Assembly: GCF_047238345.1 (NCBI RefSeq)
Contig: NZ_JBDFMQ010000001.1
Coordinates: forward strand, 3,286,001-3,350,000
Direction of reading: 5' to 3'
Origin: Shouchella sp047238345
GTDB lineage: Bacteria > Bacillota > Bacilli > Bacillales > Bacillaceae_D
DNA: 64,000 nucleotides
Part shown: piece by piece, positions 7,937 through 16,502 of the stretch
How the letters are laid out: every line of letters starts with the position of its first letter
Numbering within the stretch: position 1 is the stretch's first letter
Translations under genes and position numbers: made by a program
The notes under the pieces: model-generated
The model's database searches: none
What the model was told of the DNA's origin: nothing
What the model saw: the letters and a program-made list of their open reading frames with translations, nothing else

Positions 7937-8596
7937 TTAAAATTCTTTTCGTTTATAAATACCCAGTGCAACAACAAACGAGATAAGAAATAAAATAAGC
8001 GTAATCGCAAGCATACCACCACTGAACACAAACCCTGAATCCCAGCTAGAAAATGGCTCTAACCAGCCTCTTGCGTAGGCTTCTTCAAATGCCCAACTCG
8101 AAAGGAAAAAGAGCGCGAGCGCCGCAAAAACACTAATAATGAGCACCATATCCGACTTTTCTGTTCCAAGAAAATACGTAAGTGGAAACGCGATTACCGC
8201 TAGTAATAATGCCACTGCAATTGCGCCAAGAAAGGTATAAAGCGTTTCCGAGGTAAGAAGACCACCGTTTAGGAAATCACCAACAATAAAGACGGCAGCT
8301 GCCACGAGCATTCCTACAAACATAAACAGCAGGAATAAAAGGTAGTGGCTTTGCACAACATTCCCCCGATTAACAGGCGTTGTTAACACAAATTTGCCCC
8401 AGCCTGATTTCGCTTCGTGCTTTAGCACTTCTAAAGCAGGTGAGACCATAAAAATAATAGGAATAAAAAGCGCAAACGATACGAGAGATTCGCTTCCAAA
8501 GGCTATAAGTAATGCAGAAAGCAACACACTTAAAGCCAGATAACCCCAAAAGCTACGACTGACCATATAATAATTGGTTAGCAATAATCCACTCAT
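7937..8596 (-). CDS. ABC-2 type transporter permease
   Basis: 219 residues with six hydrophobic helices and no soluble domain of note. The start overlaps the ATPase stop (ATGA), so the two form an exporter. The family resembles the small ABC-2 permeases of the YtrC/PmtB-like group that pair with BcrA-type ATPases. The cargo is unknown; antibiotic peptides or envelope lipids are typical for the group. Confidence 0.75.
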   Translation of the reverse strand: MSGLLLTNYYMVSRSFWGYLALSVLLSALLIAFGSESLVSFALFIPIIFMVSPALEVLKHEAKSGWGKFVLTTPVNRGNVVQSHYLLFLLFMFVGMLVAAAVFIVGDFLNGGLLTSETLYTFLGAIAVALLLAVIAFPLTYFLGTEKSDMVLIISVFAALALFFLSSWAFEEAYARGWLEPFSSWDSGFVFSGGMLAITLILFLISFVVALGIYKRKEF

Positions 8597-9450
8597 CCTT
8601 TTTCACCTCGCATCAGCAGTAGTGCAATATCGTCGATTGTAAACGGCTGTTCCTCTACATGATTCGGGACTTTTTCTTTATTGGACACCAGCACGTCCAT
8701 TCCCTCATTCTGCCTCCTATATGTGATGAGCATGTCGTCTTCAATTTGCGCACATTCCTCATCTGTACAATGAAAAATGGCATAGTTCTGGAGTAAGTCC
8801 TCTTTCTCTACTTTCAAAATAATTTGACCATTTTTTATAAAAATAAGCGAATCGGCTATCTTCTCGATGTCACTTGTAATATGACTGGATAACAAGATTC
8901 CCCGCTTTCCATCCTTCACGAACTCTTGCAACACTTCAAGTAATTCTTCTCTTCCTGATGGATCAAGACCTGCGGTAGCTTCATCTAAAATGAGTAAACG
9001 TGCTTGATGGGATAATGCGATGGCGACAGAAATTTTCATCGACATTCCTCTTGAGAAGGTGCCAACTTTTTTGTCACGAGGTAAAGAAAAAAGATCAATG
9101 TAATAAGCGAACGTATCTAAGTCCCATCGTGTATAAAGCTTCTTAAACACTTTCCCTAGTTGGTTAATCGTTAAGTCGTAAGGTAAGTTCATATCATCAA
9201 ATACAACACCAATGTCTTCTTTAATTGCTGAATCTTTCACATCCATGGGATTACCAAAAATATGGATTTCTCCATCATCTTTTTGCAATGTCCCGATAAT
9301 CGAGCCCATCGTTGTTGATTTTCCCGCACCATTTTCTCCAATAAACCCAACAATTGAACCTGCTGGGATTGAAAAAGACACATTCTGTAAAGCAAAGCCG
9401 TTTCCATCGTAGCGCTTAGATAGATCCTTTACGTCTAAAATTTCTGCCAT
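8593..9450 (-). CDS. ABC transporter ATP-binding protein
   Basis: 285 residues. Walker A GENGAGKS is at 38-45, a degenerate signature FSRGM at 132-136 replaces LSGGQ, Walker B LLILDE is at 152-157 and the H-loop His is at 190. The SRGM signature is typical of the YtrB/BcrA-type exporters. A C-terminal extension of about 80 residues may contact the permease. No GntR regulator, usual for ytr operons, is adjacent. Confidence 0.85.
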   Translation of the reverse strand: MAEILDVKDLSKRYDGNGFALQNVSFSIPAGSIVGFIGENGAGKSTTMGSIIGTLQKDDGEIHIFGNPMDVKDSAIKEDIGVVFDDMNLPYDLTINQLGKVFKKLYTRWDLDTFAYYIDLFSLPRDKKVGTFSRGMSMKISVAIALSHQARLLILDEATAGLDPSGREELLEVLQEFVKDGKRGILLSSHITSDIEKIADSLIFIKNGQIILKVEKEDLLQNYAIFHCTDEECAQIEDDMLITYRRQNEGMDVLVSNKEKVPNHVEEQPFTIDDIALLLMRGEKG

Positions 9451-9627
9451 TCCACTCGCCTCCAGTCATCTTCACACTTATTTCTGTCTAACTATCCAAT
9501 ATATACCAACTTTATATCTAGGCTAAACCTCATAATTGGAAAAGATGGATTTAATCAAACGTTTAATTACATTCGTGTAATCAGGAAGAAAACCGGGTAT
9601 GGCGTAAGTAAGGGAGGGCTGATTCAA

Positions 9628-9852
9628 TTGACAAAAAGAGTGACTCGAATGTTCATCCAGCTTGTTTTGTTTGTCGGTAGCTTTATCCTCATGCTTTGGC
9701 TTATTACACCACTCATTGACTACTTATTTGCAAACAGTAGTCGAGGCGTCACATTCTCTATCAACATTCTCCTGTTCCCACTTCTGCTTGTCGCTTCTTT
9801 CCTTCTGACCACGCTCATTTACGAAAAATTAGAAGACTTGTTCTCACCTTAA
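9628..9852 (+). CDS. Small two-helix membrane protein
   Basis: 74 residues with helices near 9-30 and 45-65. TTG 9628 is the start, supported by GGGAGGG nine bases upstream. No family recognised. Confidence 0.55.
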   Translation: MTKRVTRMFIQLVLFVGSFILMLWLITPLIDYLFANSSRGVTFSINILLFPLLLVASFLLTTLIYEKLEDLFSP

Positions 9853-10117
9853 CTCTTTTCTAAGGGTTATCAAACATGGAGTGTCAGCAGGAGGAGTACG
9901 CTAGTGATATATCCACATTGCTGCTTTATTTGTTGTATCAAATTCTCCAGAAACCCTCGTGGCGCTTTGTTGTTATAACATAAAATCGTTCAAATACGGA
10001 TTGGATCGCTCATCCAAATCTCCATCAAAAGTCGGGAAAATTAATTTTTCATACAATTCTTTGAAATATCTGCTACAATGACGAATAAGCATATACTTGA
10101 ACAAGTAGGTGATTACC
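9853..10117 (+). promoter_or_regulatory. Upstream region of rap with extended -10 promoter
   Basis: This 265-bp stretch holds no supportable gene. Next to the rap start is TG-C-TACAAT (10071-10079), an extended -10 for sigma-A. I could not identify a convincing ComA box. Confidence 0.45.
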
Positions 10118-11203
10118 GTGCAAGAAACTTTAACACCTGAAGAAGTAGGTGCAAAGATCGTTGAATGGTATAGCTGTATTATCTCGGCTTCTTACGAGCA
10201 AGCGATCCTGTTAAAAGAAGAAGCCCGCCATTACGTTGTTCACATGGAGAAAAACGACAAGATCTTAGCCTATTATTCGCTCGTAGAATTTAGACACAAT
10301 ATGTTTGTTGATGAATTTAATAAGAAGCATGAGTTAGGTGATACGTTTCATTTCGTGGAAACAGAGGTCGATCGCTACCTTAAGTATTTATACTACTTTG
10401 TAAGCGGTCAATATGAATATACGCAAGAGCGTTATCGTTCAGCGATTAAATTGTTTCGAAAAGCAGAACGTTTGCTTGAGCACGTTAATGATGACGCTGA
10501 AGAATCTGAGTTTTATTTGTACATTGGCCTTGTCTACTATCGACTAAATCAGTACCTAATGGCAAGTTCGTATCTTGAACAAGCAGCGACCATTTTTAAC
10601 CGTTTAAAATATTATGAACGTGCCTTGAACTGTCGACAGGTGTTAGGCGCTATTCGTTCGGAGCTACATGAATTCGAAACAGGGGACGCCATTTTGCAAG
10701 AAGCATTTAAAGAATCAACGTTTCCACGGACATCTGCACTTATCCTTCGTACGTTAGGATTAAGTAAGTTCCGGCAAAAAGATTACGAAGCAGCGAAAAG
10801 CTATTTCTACCAAGCGCTTGAATATGAAGAACACCAGAACCATCAAATTGGAATGAAGACAAAGTACGATCTTTCCAATACCTTATTCAAACTTGGGGAA
10901 CAAGAGCAGGCACTGGCGCTTTTTAGCGATGCACAAGCAGGCGCAAACGCCTACAACAACAAAGAATATAAAGCCCGTTGCTTGTTTTTAGACGGACTTT
11001 ATATTGAACAGGACGTTTCGTTAGTGGATGAGTCTTTAACGCAGTTGACTCGTCACGGCTTGTGGTTTGAAGTGTGTGAACTTGCTGAAGAAATGGTAGA
11101 CCTTGCAGACCAGCAACAGGATGAATCAACCTCTTTAAAGTACTACCGCATTGCTTATCAAGCAAAAGCAAATCAAAATCGATTAGGAGCTGATCAAGTA
11201 TGA
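10118..11203 (+). CDS. Rap-type response-regulator aspartate phosphatase
   Basis: 361 residues. The N-terminal three-helix bundle contains LAYYSLVEFRHNMF, closely matching the Rap consensus. It is followed from about residue 95 by tandem TPR repeats, such as YLYIGLVYYRLNQYLMASSYLEQA and ALILRTLGLSKFRQKDYEAAKSYF. Rap proteins dephosphorylate Spo0F or block ComA/DegU-type regulators, and a Phr pentapeptide binds the TPR pocket to inhibit them. GTG 10118 is preferred over GTG 10109 because AGGTG precedes it. The next gene is its phr, overlapping by 4 bp. The target of this Rap is unknown. Confidence 0.85.
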   Translation: MQETLTPEEVGAKIVEWYSCIISASYEQAILLKEEARHYVVHMEKNDKILAYYSLVEFRHNMFVDEFNKKHELGDTFHFVETEVDRYLKYLYYFVSGQYEYTQERYRSAIKLFRKAERLLEHVNDDAEESEFYLYIGLVYYRLNQYLMASSYLEQAATIFNRLKYYERALNCRQVLGAIRSELHEFETGDAILQEAFKESTFPRTSALILRTLGLSKFRQKDYEAAKSYFYQALEYEEHQNHQIGMKTKYDLSNTLFKLGEQEQALALFSDAQAGANAYNNKEYKARCLFLDGLYIEQDVSLVDESLTQLTRHGLWFEVCELAEEMVDLADQQQDESTSLKYYRIAYQAKANQNRLGADQV

Positions 11204-11319
11204 AAAAATTGATTGCTGCACTTATCATTGTTTTGGCTGTATCATCAACAAGCCTCGTAGCCAATGCTGATAGTGAACCTACTTTCTCACCTCTAGGAAA
11301 AACTGAAATCGTTGGTTAA
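11200..11319 (+). CDS. Phr signalling peptide precursor
   Basis: A 39-residue precursor overlapping the rap stop (ATGA). It has a cationic start MKKL, a hydrophobic core to about residue 20, an export-type ANADSE junction and a polar tail ending SPLGKTEIVG. Phr precursors are exported and clipped to C-terminal penta- or hexapeptides that re-enter through Opp. TEIVG is the natural candidate here, comparable in position and final Gly to the PhrG and PhrK peptides. The mature form is inference. Confidence 0.75.
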   Translation: MKKLIAALIIVLAVSSTSLVANADSEPTFSPLGKTEIVG

Positions 11320-11327
11320 CATTTTCT

Positions 11328-11362
11328 CCCCTTACCTTAACGTAAGGGGCTTTATTGTTTTT
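11328..11362 (+). terminator. Terminator of rap-phr
   Basis: Perfect stem CCCCTTAC / GTAAGGGG followed by CTTTATTGTTTTTT. Confidence 0.85.
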
Positions 11363-12131
11363 TCGCAAGAATAAGGGTCCAGCGATCTTTCTCGACGATG
11401 CTTTTTTTACTTTGAATGGTTTGATCCAAATAAGCGACAAGCTTCTTTAACTGCTGATCAGACAATTCGTGAAGCAAGCTTCGCCCCGTGCGTAATTCGA
11501 TATCGTCTAGAAAGTGTTGCTTCGTTTCATGTGTCGTTCTCGTCTCCCAAAGATGCCACGTTTTTTCGATTTGAAAACCTGCCCCTTGGAGCGCTAAATG
11601 AATGGCTTCAACTTGATGACGCCGTTTCTTTTCTATTTCTTTTAAGTGTGGAAAACAATCAAAGAAGTACCCACGAAGATGCTCAGAAGTACCAGGTAAA
11701 AAGCAATCCTCTGGCGTGCGAGTTTGAATGAAGTATAGGCCATCTTGTTTAAGCACACGGTTCCCTTCTTCAAAAGCTGGGTCAAGGAATTCCAAATGAT
11801 GAATCAACGCTCGGGCGAACACCATGTCGGCTTCCTGACTCCCTAAATTCATCCTTGTGGCAGAGCCTACTTGGTAGGAGATCGCCTCACACGTATTCGC
11901 TTCTTCCTCTGCTGTTTTTATCATCGTTCTCGAACTATCTACTCCTGTTACGTTTCGAATGCCCATTTCAGCTAGTGCTCTTGTGTAAATGCCTCCACCA
12001 CAACCAAGATCCACGATATGCTCAGGTCCATATGCCCTCAGAATCGCGTTCATTTCTTCCATCCATGATGGGTCCGCTTCTCTATTTGTGTAACTATACC
12101 GATTCTGTTCATTCTGAAAATCAATTGCCAT
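11352..12131 (-). CDS. Class I SAM-dependent methyltransferase
   Basis: 259 residues. Motif I DLGCGGG is at 41-47, followed by the acidic motif II GVDSS, and ARALIHHL is the motif-IV region seen in small-molecule methyltransferases (Methyltransf_11/25 type). It is cytoplasmic and monocistronic. The substrate cannot be inferred. Confidence 0.8.
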   Translation of the reverse strand: MAIDFQNEQNRYSYTNREADPSWMEEMNAILRAYGPEHIVDLGCGGGIYTRALAEMGIRNVTGVDSSRTMIKTAEEEANTCEAISYQVGSATRMNLGSQEADMVFARALIHHLEFLDPAFEEGNRVLKQDGLYFIQTRTPEDCFLPGTSEHLRGYFFDCFPHLKEIEKKRRHQVEAIHLALQGAGFQIEKTWHLWETRTTHETKQHFLDDIELRTGRSLLHELSDQQLKKLVAYLDQTIQSKKSIVEKDRWTLILAKKQ

Positions 12132-12230
12132 TGTCCATTCCCCCTTTTCCTGTCATAATTTTATTATAGAGCGACAGGAAAACGTTGGATAATACCAAAA
12201 CTGAATCATCAACGATTTGTTTTCTTAATC

Positions 12231-12266
12231 AAACAGAAAAGGACTTCTTGAGCGTCAAGAAATCCC
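12231..12266 (-). terminator. Terminator downstream of the amber-split gene
   Basis: On the minus strand, GGATTTCTTGA-CGC-TCAAGAAGTCC is followed by TTTTCTGTTT. It begins only about 10 bp after the stop codon at 12276, which supports 12276 as the original gene end. Confidence 0.7.
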
Positions 12267-12275
12267 CTAACTTTC

Positions 12276-12422
12276 TTATAATAATGTAAACATTGCCTTT
12301 TCAATGGGTACAGCCTGCGCATGGTGGAGGGCGTGTTCTTCTAGAAAGTGAATATAGTGTCGTTCTGTTAACGCCCATGTACGTGATTTCATAAACGCAT
12401 AGTCTTTCCCATTCCAGACTTC
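12276..12422 (-). pseudogene. In-frame continuation of the preceding gene beyond an amber codon
   Basis: Directly after the TAG at 12425-12423 the same frame stays open for 49 more codons (EVWNGKDYAFMKSRTWAL..., ending EKAMFTLL) to TAA at 12276. Composition is protein-like and a terminator follows at once. The simplest reading is that the gene once ended at 12276 and a nonsense mutation cut it. Amber readthrough or a sequencing error are alternatives. Confidence 0.55.
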
Positions 12423-12728
12423 CTACTTTATGCTTTCATAAAGGGAATCAACATGGCAAACAATTTTTCTACTTGCGAAATCATTAATGACGTTTACCTT
12501 CAATAGACCAACTTCATTAAAATCATGATCCAATAATGCAAAGCGGCGATAATCTTCGGAAATACAGCGATTTTGAATGATTAAGGGCAGATATTGCTGA
12601 ATGTGCGTACACATTTGTGTATGCATATCTTCTTCCGATGTTCGGTCTTCATTAAACGTAAACTGGAATGTATATTTATGTTTATAAGGTGTGGGGCAAT
12701 CCATTTGAAAATGTGTATATGTGAGCAT
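12423..12728 (-). CDS. Hypothetical protein, apparently truncated by TAG
   Basis: 101 residues from ATG 12728 (AAAGGTG upstream); an upstream ATG at 12752 lacks a site. Polar, rich in His, Cys and aromatic residues, no signal or membrane segment. The family is not recognised. See the adjacent entry: the frame continues 49 codons past the stop, so this is probably the N-terminal two thirds of a 150-residue protein. Confidence 0.55.
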   Translation of the reverse strand: MLTYTHFQMDCPTPYKHKYTFQFTFNEDRTSEEDMHTQMCTHIQQYLPLIIQNRCISEDYRRFALLDHDFNEVGLLKVNVINDFASRKIVCHVDSLYESIK

Positions 12729-12860
12729 AATCACCTTTCTTTCTTTAATCATTCTTTATCAATCTTACCTCATTTGTGAATTTATGACTATTCTTACGGC
12801 TTTGTAATTCTTTCCTAATATGGAGGGTGCACCAAAATGCACGACCTATCGTTCCGAACG

Positions 12861-12895
12861 AAAAAAATCACATGGTTTCTTATACCCATGCGATT
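12861..12895 (-). terminator. Terminator after the tautomerase gene
   Basis: Minus-strand stem AATCGCATGG / CCATGTGATT followed by TTTTTT, 12 bp beyond the stop at 12907. Confidence 0.8.
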
Positions 12896-12906
12896 CCGTT
12901 CTTTCG

Positions 12907-13116
12907 CTATTCACCTCGTTTACGACGTTCAGAAATTTGTTCTGCACCAAGTCCGTAGTTGTCCATATCAATCTCATCTATAACGACAACAGTAGAAGCT
13001 GGATTTTTGTTTAACGTATCTTGCAACAAACTCGTCACCCCACTAATTAACGTCGCTTTTTGTTCTTTCGTTAAACCACCATGTTCTTTTGTTACTTTAA
13101 TATTCACGTATGGCAT
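12907..13116 (-). CDS. 4-oxalocrotonate tautomerase-family protein
   Basis: 69 residues starting MPYVNIKVTKEHGGLT. The start ATG 13116 puts Pro next to Met, so removal of Met exposes the catalytic Pro1 of the 4-OT superfamily. AAGGAG is eight bases upstream. The rest (TKEQKATLISGVTSLL, VVVIDEIDMDNYGLG) fits the family. The enzymes tautomerise unsaturated keto acids or act promiscuously on haloacids. It overlaps the end of the upstream MFS gene by 20 bp, so the two are an operon. Confidence 0.85.
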   Translation of the reverse strand: MPYVNIKVTKEHGGLTKEQKATLISGVTSLLQDTLNKNPASTVVVIDEIDMDNYGLGAEQISERRKRGE

Positions 13117-14260
13117 GTTGCCCACTCCTTTTTAAATAAGATAAACACACGAACATTAACGCAATCGTTACAACTCCTGCTGATATTGCGAAAGCAATTG
13201 TTTCAACATGTACCATAAGGAGCATCCCCGCTATAAAAGGTCCTAACAATTGACCAAACGCGTAAGCCGCCGTGAGTTGACTCACAACCGGTTTCGTTGA
13301 TTGCTGTTCCTTCGCGAGAGCAATCGTTAAGACCGTTATCCCCATAAACGTTGCACCAAAACCAAACGCAGAGAGAATAATAAAGAAAGCGTCTGTTAAC
13401 CCGATTGGAAGAATGAGACTCACAACTTGAATGAGATACGCAAGAATCAGTGCTGTTTCTTTTCTAATTGTTTGACCTAACCAAGCCCAAAATAAGCAAG
13501 ATGGCATCGCCCCGATGCCTACAATCGCCCAGATCCACACGACATCGAACGAAAAAGATGCGACAGTTGCAAGAACACTTGTGATAAACGTTGCATAGAT
13601 GATGTAGCCAAACCCTTCCAGAAAGTAAGACACGAGTAACACATTCATTGATAATAGTGGCTTTGTTTTTCCAACGCTATTTGTTGGCGCCGGAAGTGAA
13701 CGAGTCGTTACATGCTTTGTTGATTGATAAATAACACCGATTAAACCAATGCTTACAACTCCTAAAAAAACCCAACCAATTTGCCACGTCGTTATCGGCA
13801 ATAAAAGGGGAAGCGCGATCCCTGTAAAAAGAATACCAAACCCAACGCCACTGTATAACAACCCGACACCTCGTGTCCTTCCGTCTTCTGCTAAGCGGCG
13901 GATAAGCCATTCGGACATATAAACAAACACAAAGCCACTGGCAACACCTGAAAGCAACCGCAATGCCGACCATATTGACATAGATTCTGTCACGCCCATA
14001 CTATACGTGGTCATTGCGCTGACAATTAAAAAAACATAAAACCATCTTACGTGGAACGTTCCACGTCCTGCTAAAAGCGCGCCTAAAAAGTATCCAATAT
14101 AGTTCCACGTTGCCAGAAGCCCTGATGAGAACGAAGAAAGACCTGTCGCTTCCTCCATATACGGTAGTAAAGGCGTATAGGCAAAACGACCAATTCCCAT
14201 CACAACAGCCAAACTTAAGAACCCACCAATAATCAAGCGCAGATGCTGCTTGTTGTCCAT
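13097..14260 (-). CDS. YbfB/YjiJ-family MFS transporter
   Basis: 387 residues from ATG 14260 (AAGGTGGGG upstream). It shows twelve helices and the YbfB/YjiJ signature GIGRFAYTPLLPYM near residue 20, with ATWNYIGYFLGALLAG after it. Transport substrate unknown. It is divergent from a LysR regulator and co-transcribed with a tautomerase, so a carbon-compound or acid transport role under that LysR is reasonable but inferred. Confidence 0.85.
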   Translation of the reverse strand: MDNKQHLRLIIGGFLSLAVVMGIGRFAYTPLLPYMEEATGLSSFSSGLLATWNYIGYFLGALLAGRGTFHVRWFYVFLIVSAMTTYSMGVTESMSIWSALRLLSGVASGFVFVYMSEWLIRRLAEDGRTRGVGLLYSGVGFGILFTGIALPLLLPITTWQIGWVFLGVVSIGLIGVIYQSTKHVTTRSLPAPTNSVGKTKPLLSMNVLLVSYFLEGFGYIIYATFITSVLATVASFSFDVVWIWAIVGIGAMPSCLFWAWLGQTIRKETALILAYLIQVVSLILPIGLTDAFFIILSAFGFGATFMGITVLTIALAKEQQSTKPVVSQLTAAYAFGQLLGPFIAGMLLMVHVETIAFAISAGVVTIALMFVCLSYLKRSGQHAIREY

Positions 14261-14407
14261 GCCATCCCCACCTTGCAAACGCTCTCTTTCTAGCGTACTA
14301 TGAAAGAACCATTTATAAAAATGCGATTATTTGATGAAAGCTATTCGTTTTTTTGATAGCTGAATGACGATCTTACAGTATCTCTCTTAGATAAGGATGG
14401 ATGATCC

Positions 14408-15268
14408 ATGAAATTCGATGATTTACGAGCATTTGCCGAGGTGGCGAGATTGCAAAATATTTCAAAAGCAGCAACGAAGCTTAACTATGGACAATCCAAT
14501 ATCACAATGAAAATAAAGCGATTAGAAGCTTATTTTGACACTATCCTTTTTCATCGAACAGCTCAAGGCGTACAACTTACAGCAAAAGGACACGTATTAC
14601 TAGAACAAACAAACCGAATTCTTCAGCTTTGGGAAGAAACAAACACACGGTTACGAGACGGCGATACCGTCGGTTCTATAACAATGGGTTCAATGGAAAC
14701 AACAGCAGCCGTTCACCTCCCAACACTGTTCGCTCACTTAAAAGAAACTTATCCACATGTATCCATACATCTTAAAACCGGGCCAACAGATGAATTAATT
14801 GACCGTGTACTCCGCTATGATATTGACGCGGCTTTTATTGCTGGTCCGATTAAACGAAGCGGGTTAAAAAGTGTACCAGTGTTTCGTGAGACGATGATGC
14901 TCGTAACAAGCAACGCTTTGGCAAAGCAACTTGATGCCTCGTATCAACAATTGGATACGCAAGATATCATTACTTTCCGTAGCGGGTGCGCGTATCGAAA
15001 GCATTTAGAGCGCTTTTTTGATTCTCTTCAATTTATTCCACAAAGGAAAATGGAGCTTGGTTCACTCGATGCCATTCTTGGTTGTGTGGCCAATAACATG
15101 GGTGTGTCAATGTTACCTCAATCAGTTGTTGCCCATCACCCTTCTGTCACAAGCATCCCTTTACCCGCACCTTTTCAACATATTGATACACATTTTCTTT
15201 ATCGGGAGAACGAAGAGCATCCTACCTTTTCCTTTTTCAAACACTACTCTCATAAGGAGGACGAATAA
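14408..15268 (+). CDS. LysR-family transcriptional regulator
   Basis: 286 residues. The N-terminal winged helix-turn-helix (residues 1-60) contains FAEVARLQNISKAATKLNYG followed by IKRLEAYF. The effector domain is periplasmic-binding-protein-like from about 90. It lies divergent from the YbfB MFS gene, its likely target, and is followed without spacing by a GNAT gene. Confidence 0.85.
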   Translation: MKFDDLRAFAEVARLQNISKAATKLNYGQSNITMKIKRLEAYFDTILFHRTAQGVQLTAKGHVLLEQTNRILQLWEETNTRLRDGDTVGSITMGSMETTAAVHLPTLFAHLKETYPHVSIHLKTGPTDELIDRVLRYDIDAAFIAGPIKRSGLKSVPVFRETMMLVTSNALAKQLDASYQQLDTQDIITFRSGCAYRKHLERFFDSLQFIPQRKMELGSLDAILGCVANNMGVSMLPQSVVAHHPSVTSIPLPAPFQHIDTHFLYRENEEHPTFSFFKHYSHKEDE

Positions 15269-15778
15269 ATGATCACCATTCAACAAGCTGATCTCAGTCA
15301 TGTGCACGGAATTATGTCTGTCTGTCAAAAAGGATACTGGGCCACCTATCAAGGGCTTATGTCAGATGAATATATTGAACGGGTTTGCAAAGAATTTTAT
15401 AATGAAGCACGGGTTACAAAAGAAGTTTTGGAACGAAGCAAACATTGGGGCGGCTATATGGTTGCTTTAGATGGAGAGCAAGTCGTCGGTGCAGGAGGGG
15501 GCGGCTTCCTCAATAATGATCAAGCCGAATTATTTGTTCTTTACTTGTTACCGAATCGACGAAATGAAGGCATTGGCTCAAAGCTCCTAGCAGCCATTAC
15601 GAAACAACAGCAGTCGTTTGGAGCGATTGAACAGTGGGTATCTGTTGCAAAAGACAATGATAAAGGCATCCCGTTTTATGAAGCACGAGGTTTCCGCTTT
15701 CAATATGAACAAGCTACATACGGAAACGAACAGCAAGACAATTACAGAAGCTGTCGGTATCGACGATTTATTACGTAA
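15269..15778 (+). CDS. GNAT-family N-acetyltransferase
   Basis: 169 residues. The acetyl-CoA loop is in LLPNRRNEGIGSKLL (Q/RxxGxG/A form), preceded by the beta-4 strand AELFVLYL. The ATG directly abuts the LysR stop and AAGGAGG lies in the end of that gene, so they are translationally coupled. Acceptor unknown. Confidence 0.85.
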   Translation: MITIQQADLSHVHGIMSVCQKGYWATYQGLMSDEYIERVCKEFYNEARVTKEVLERSKHWGGYMVALDGEQVVGAGGGGFLNNDQAELFVLYLLPNRRNEGIGSKLLAAITKQQQSFGAIEQWVSVAKDNDKGIPFYEARGFRFQYEQATYGNEQQDNYRSCRYRRFIT

Positions 15779-15791
15779 GGAGAGATCGCCC

Positions 15792-16187
15792 ATGAATATA
15801 TACACGTACACACCAACCATGGAACAAGACCTTTTTGCTTTAATTGCGTCTGAGGGTGAAGAGTGGCACGAGTATTTGTATAACGGCGGGAAAGAAAAAT
15901 ACCTTCAAACGTTAGCAAGCTCAATAACTCTTGTCGCTTACGAAGAGGGAAAGCTTATCGGCTATGCACGGGCCATTGTTGACGGTGCTTTTCATGTCTA
16001 TGTATGTGATTTACTTGTCCACAAGCAAGCGCGCGGACATAAAATTGGTAGGAAACTGATGACCGATTTTTATGAACGATATCCGTCACATGTTGTTTTG
16101 GTCATGTCGGATGTGGATATGTACTATGAAAAACTTGGTTACCAAAAGGAAGGCACGATCTTTACCGTCTCAAAACCTTCTTTATAG
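15792..16187 (+). CDS. GNAT-family N-acetyltransferase (second)
   Basis: 131 residues from ATG 15792, with AAGGAGA 8-9 bases upstream. The pyrophosphate loop is VHKQARGHKIGRKLM; the C-terminal MYYEKLGYQ is the usual beta-6/alpha-4 region. It is unlike its neighbour in sequence, so this is not a tandem duplication. Acceptor unknown. Confidence 0.85.
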   Translation: MNIYTYTPTMEQDLFALIASEGEEWHEYLYNGGKEKYLQTLASSITLVAYEEGKLIGYARAIVDGAFHVYVCDLLVHKQARGHKIGRKLMTDFYERYPSHVVLVMSDVDMYYEKLGYQKEGTIFTVSKPSL

Positions 16188-16197
16188 AATAGCCCAT

Positions 16198-16398
16198 TTA
16201 TTCCTCTTTCACTTTCACGCCACCAAACGTATAAAATAGTGCAATAAGCGTTGAGACAACAACCATATGTGGCAACCGTTCGAGGACCATTGAGTGGTCA
16301 TAGATTAAATGTCCAAGTAAGTTTGCCACAAACATTGTGTTAAATACGTTCATTCCAAATTGAAACAAACGATTTTTCGGTACTTCCTTCACATGCAT
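16198..16398 (-). CDS. Small two-helix membrane protein
   Basis: 66 residues from ATG 16398, with GGGAGGG seven bases upstream. Two hydrophobic stretches near 14-33 and 46-60, ending in KVKEE. No family recognised. Confidence 0.55.
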   Translation of the reverse strand: MHVKEVPKNRLFQFGMNVFNTMFVANLLGHLIYDHSMVLERLPHMVVVSTLIALFYTFGGVKVKEE

Positions 16399-16476
16399 GA
16401 CGACACCCTCCCCGTTTCTTGTATAAAGCGTATCATGTCGTCCTCCTTCTTTAAAGAGGGCAATAAACGCAAACAT

Positions 16477-16502
16477 AAAAAGAGGGGCTCTCCCCTCTTT
16501 TT
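16477..16502. terminator. Bidirectional terminator
   Basis: Stem AAAAGAGGGG / CCCCTCTTTT ends the aroA transcript on the minus strand. The T run is symmetric. Confidence 0.8.
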
